Shown in pieces: positions 6,660-6,851 of a stretch of DNA of 6,851 bases. This DNA comes from an uncultured Parabacteroides sp. (GTDB taxonomy: Bacteria > Bacteroidota > Bacteroidia > Bacteroidales > Tannerellaceae): assembly GCA_937890135.1 (NCBI GenBank), contig CALBYC010000098.1, positions 1 through 6,851 of the forward strand, in the 5' to 3' direction. Each line of letters opens with the position of its first letter. Within the stretch, counting starts at the first letter, position 1. The translations under genes were made by a program, and so were the position numbers. The notes beneath the pieces were generated by a model. That model saw only the letters and a list, made by a program, of their open reading frames with translations, made no database searches and was not told the origin of the DNA.

Positions 6660-6851
6660 CCAAACCGGGGATAGATTGCATCCTTTTTTTGAAGAGGACG
6701 CATTCATCTTGTCCGATGATTGGAGCGGGGACTTGATTCCATCACTATCTCTCCTGTCCGATATCGGCAGCCGACGCAAGGGCCGAGGCGAAGGTTGTGA
6801 AGTGTCCAAATAGAACTGCAACGTTTTTCTATATAAAACTATGAAAAACAC

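Larger units (their letters stand above)
6552..6851. other. Right-edge region without a supported gene
   Basis: This stretch holds the 28-nt palindrome, a perfect 10-bp palindrome CCGATATCGG at 6758-6767 and a G+C-rich part around 6720-6800 (57% in 6721-6780 by count). A TTG-started plus frame (6580-6813, 77 codons) and a minus frame crossing the region are both open, but neither shows a recognisable motif or a good start context. An ATG at 6841, preceded by an AT-rich stretch and reading M-K-N up to the edge, could be the start of a plus-strand gene. Too little of it is present to tell. Confidence 0.5.

Noticed and set aside
6519..6851. Minus-strand frame of 110 codons at the right edge, upstream of the ATPase gene
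   Set aside because: It starts on a GTG at the edge, is rich in Ser/Pro/Arg, has no domain, crosses the palindrome and the candidate promoter, and ends just inside the ATPase gene in another frame.
1..6851. CRISPR array, tRNA or rRNA genes, and insertion-sequence transposase
   Set aside because: I saw no regularly spaced repeats, no cloverleaf-like or rRNA stretch, and no transposase-like protein in any frame.

Overview
The window looks like chromosomal DNA of a Bacteroidota species, most likely order Bacteroidales (Bacteroides, Parabacteroides or relatives). The partial GMP synthetase at the left end closely matches the Bacteroides form as I remember it. No start codon has a clear Shine-Dalgarno sequence. 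Leaders are A-rich, and three genes are preceded by a TAnnTTTG element, the -7 box of the Bacteroidota primary sigma factor. The genus cannot be fixed from this sequence alone.

Left part, bases 1-3951 on the plus strand: guaA (5' truncated) ends in a strong rho-independent terminator. After a leader with its own candidate promoter come two tandem genes for N-acetylglucosamine-6-phosphate deacetylase (NagA). They are 22 nt apart and about 63% identical in protein by hand count. Both keep the full set of metal and catalytic residues, so this is an old duplication of working enzymes in one probable operon for amino-sugar catabolism and wall or glycan salvage.

Middle, bases 4061-4867 on the plus strand: an exported metallo-beta-lactamase-fold hydrolase with an intact HxHxDH site, its own candidate promoter and a perfect-stem terminator.

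Right part, bases 4963-6522 on the minus strand, convergent with the hydrolase: one long gene joining an OLD/ABC-type ATPase domain to a DUF4435 TOPRIM-like domain. This is the layout of the merged form of the anti-phage system PARIS (AriA ATPase plus AriB nuclease). It is the accessory, defence-related part of the window. An 11-bp direct repeat lies just beyond each end of the gene, in or touching a hairpin, which may mark a cassette boundary.

The last 300 bases hold no gene I can support, only a perfect 11-bp-stem palindrome, a short perfect palindrome and possibly the first codons of a plus-strand gene at the very edge.
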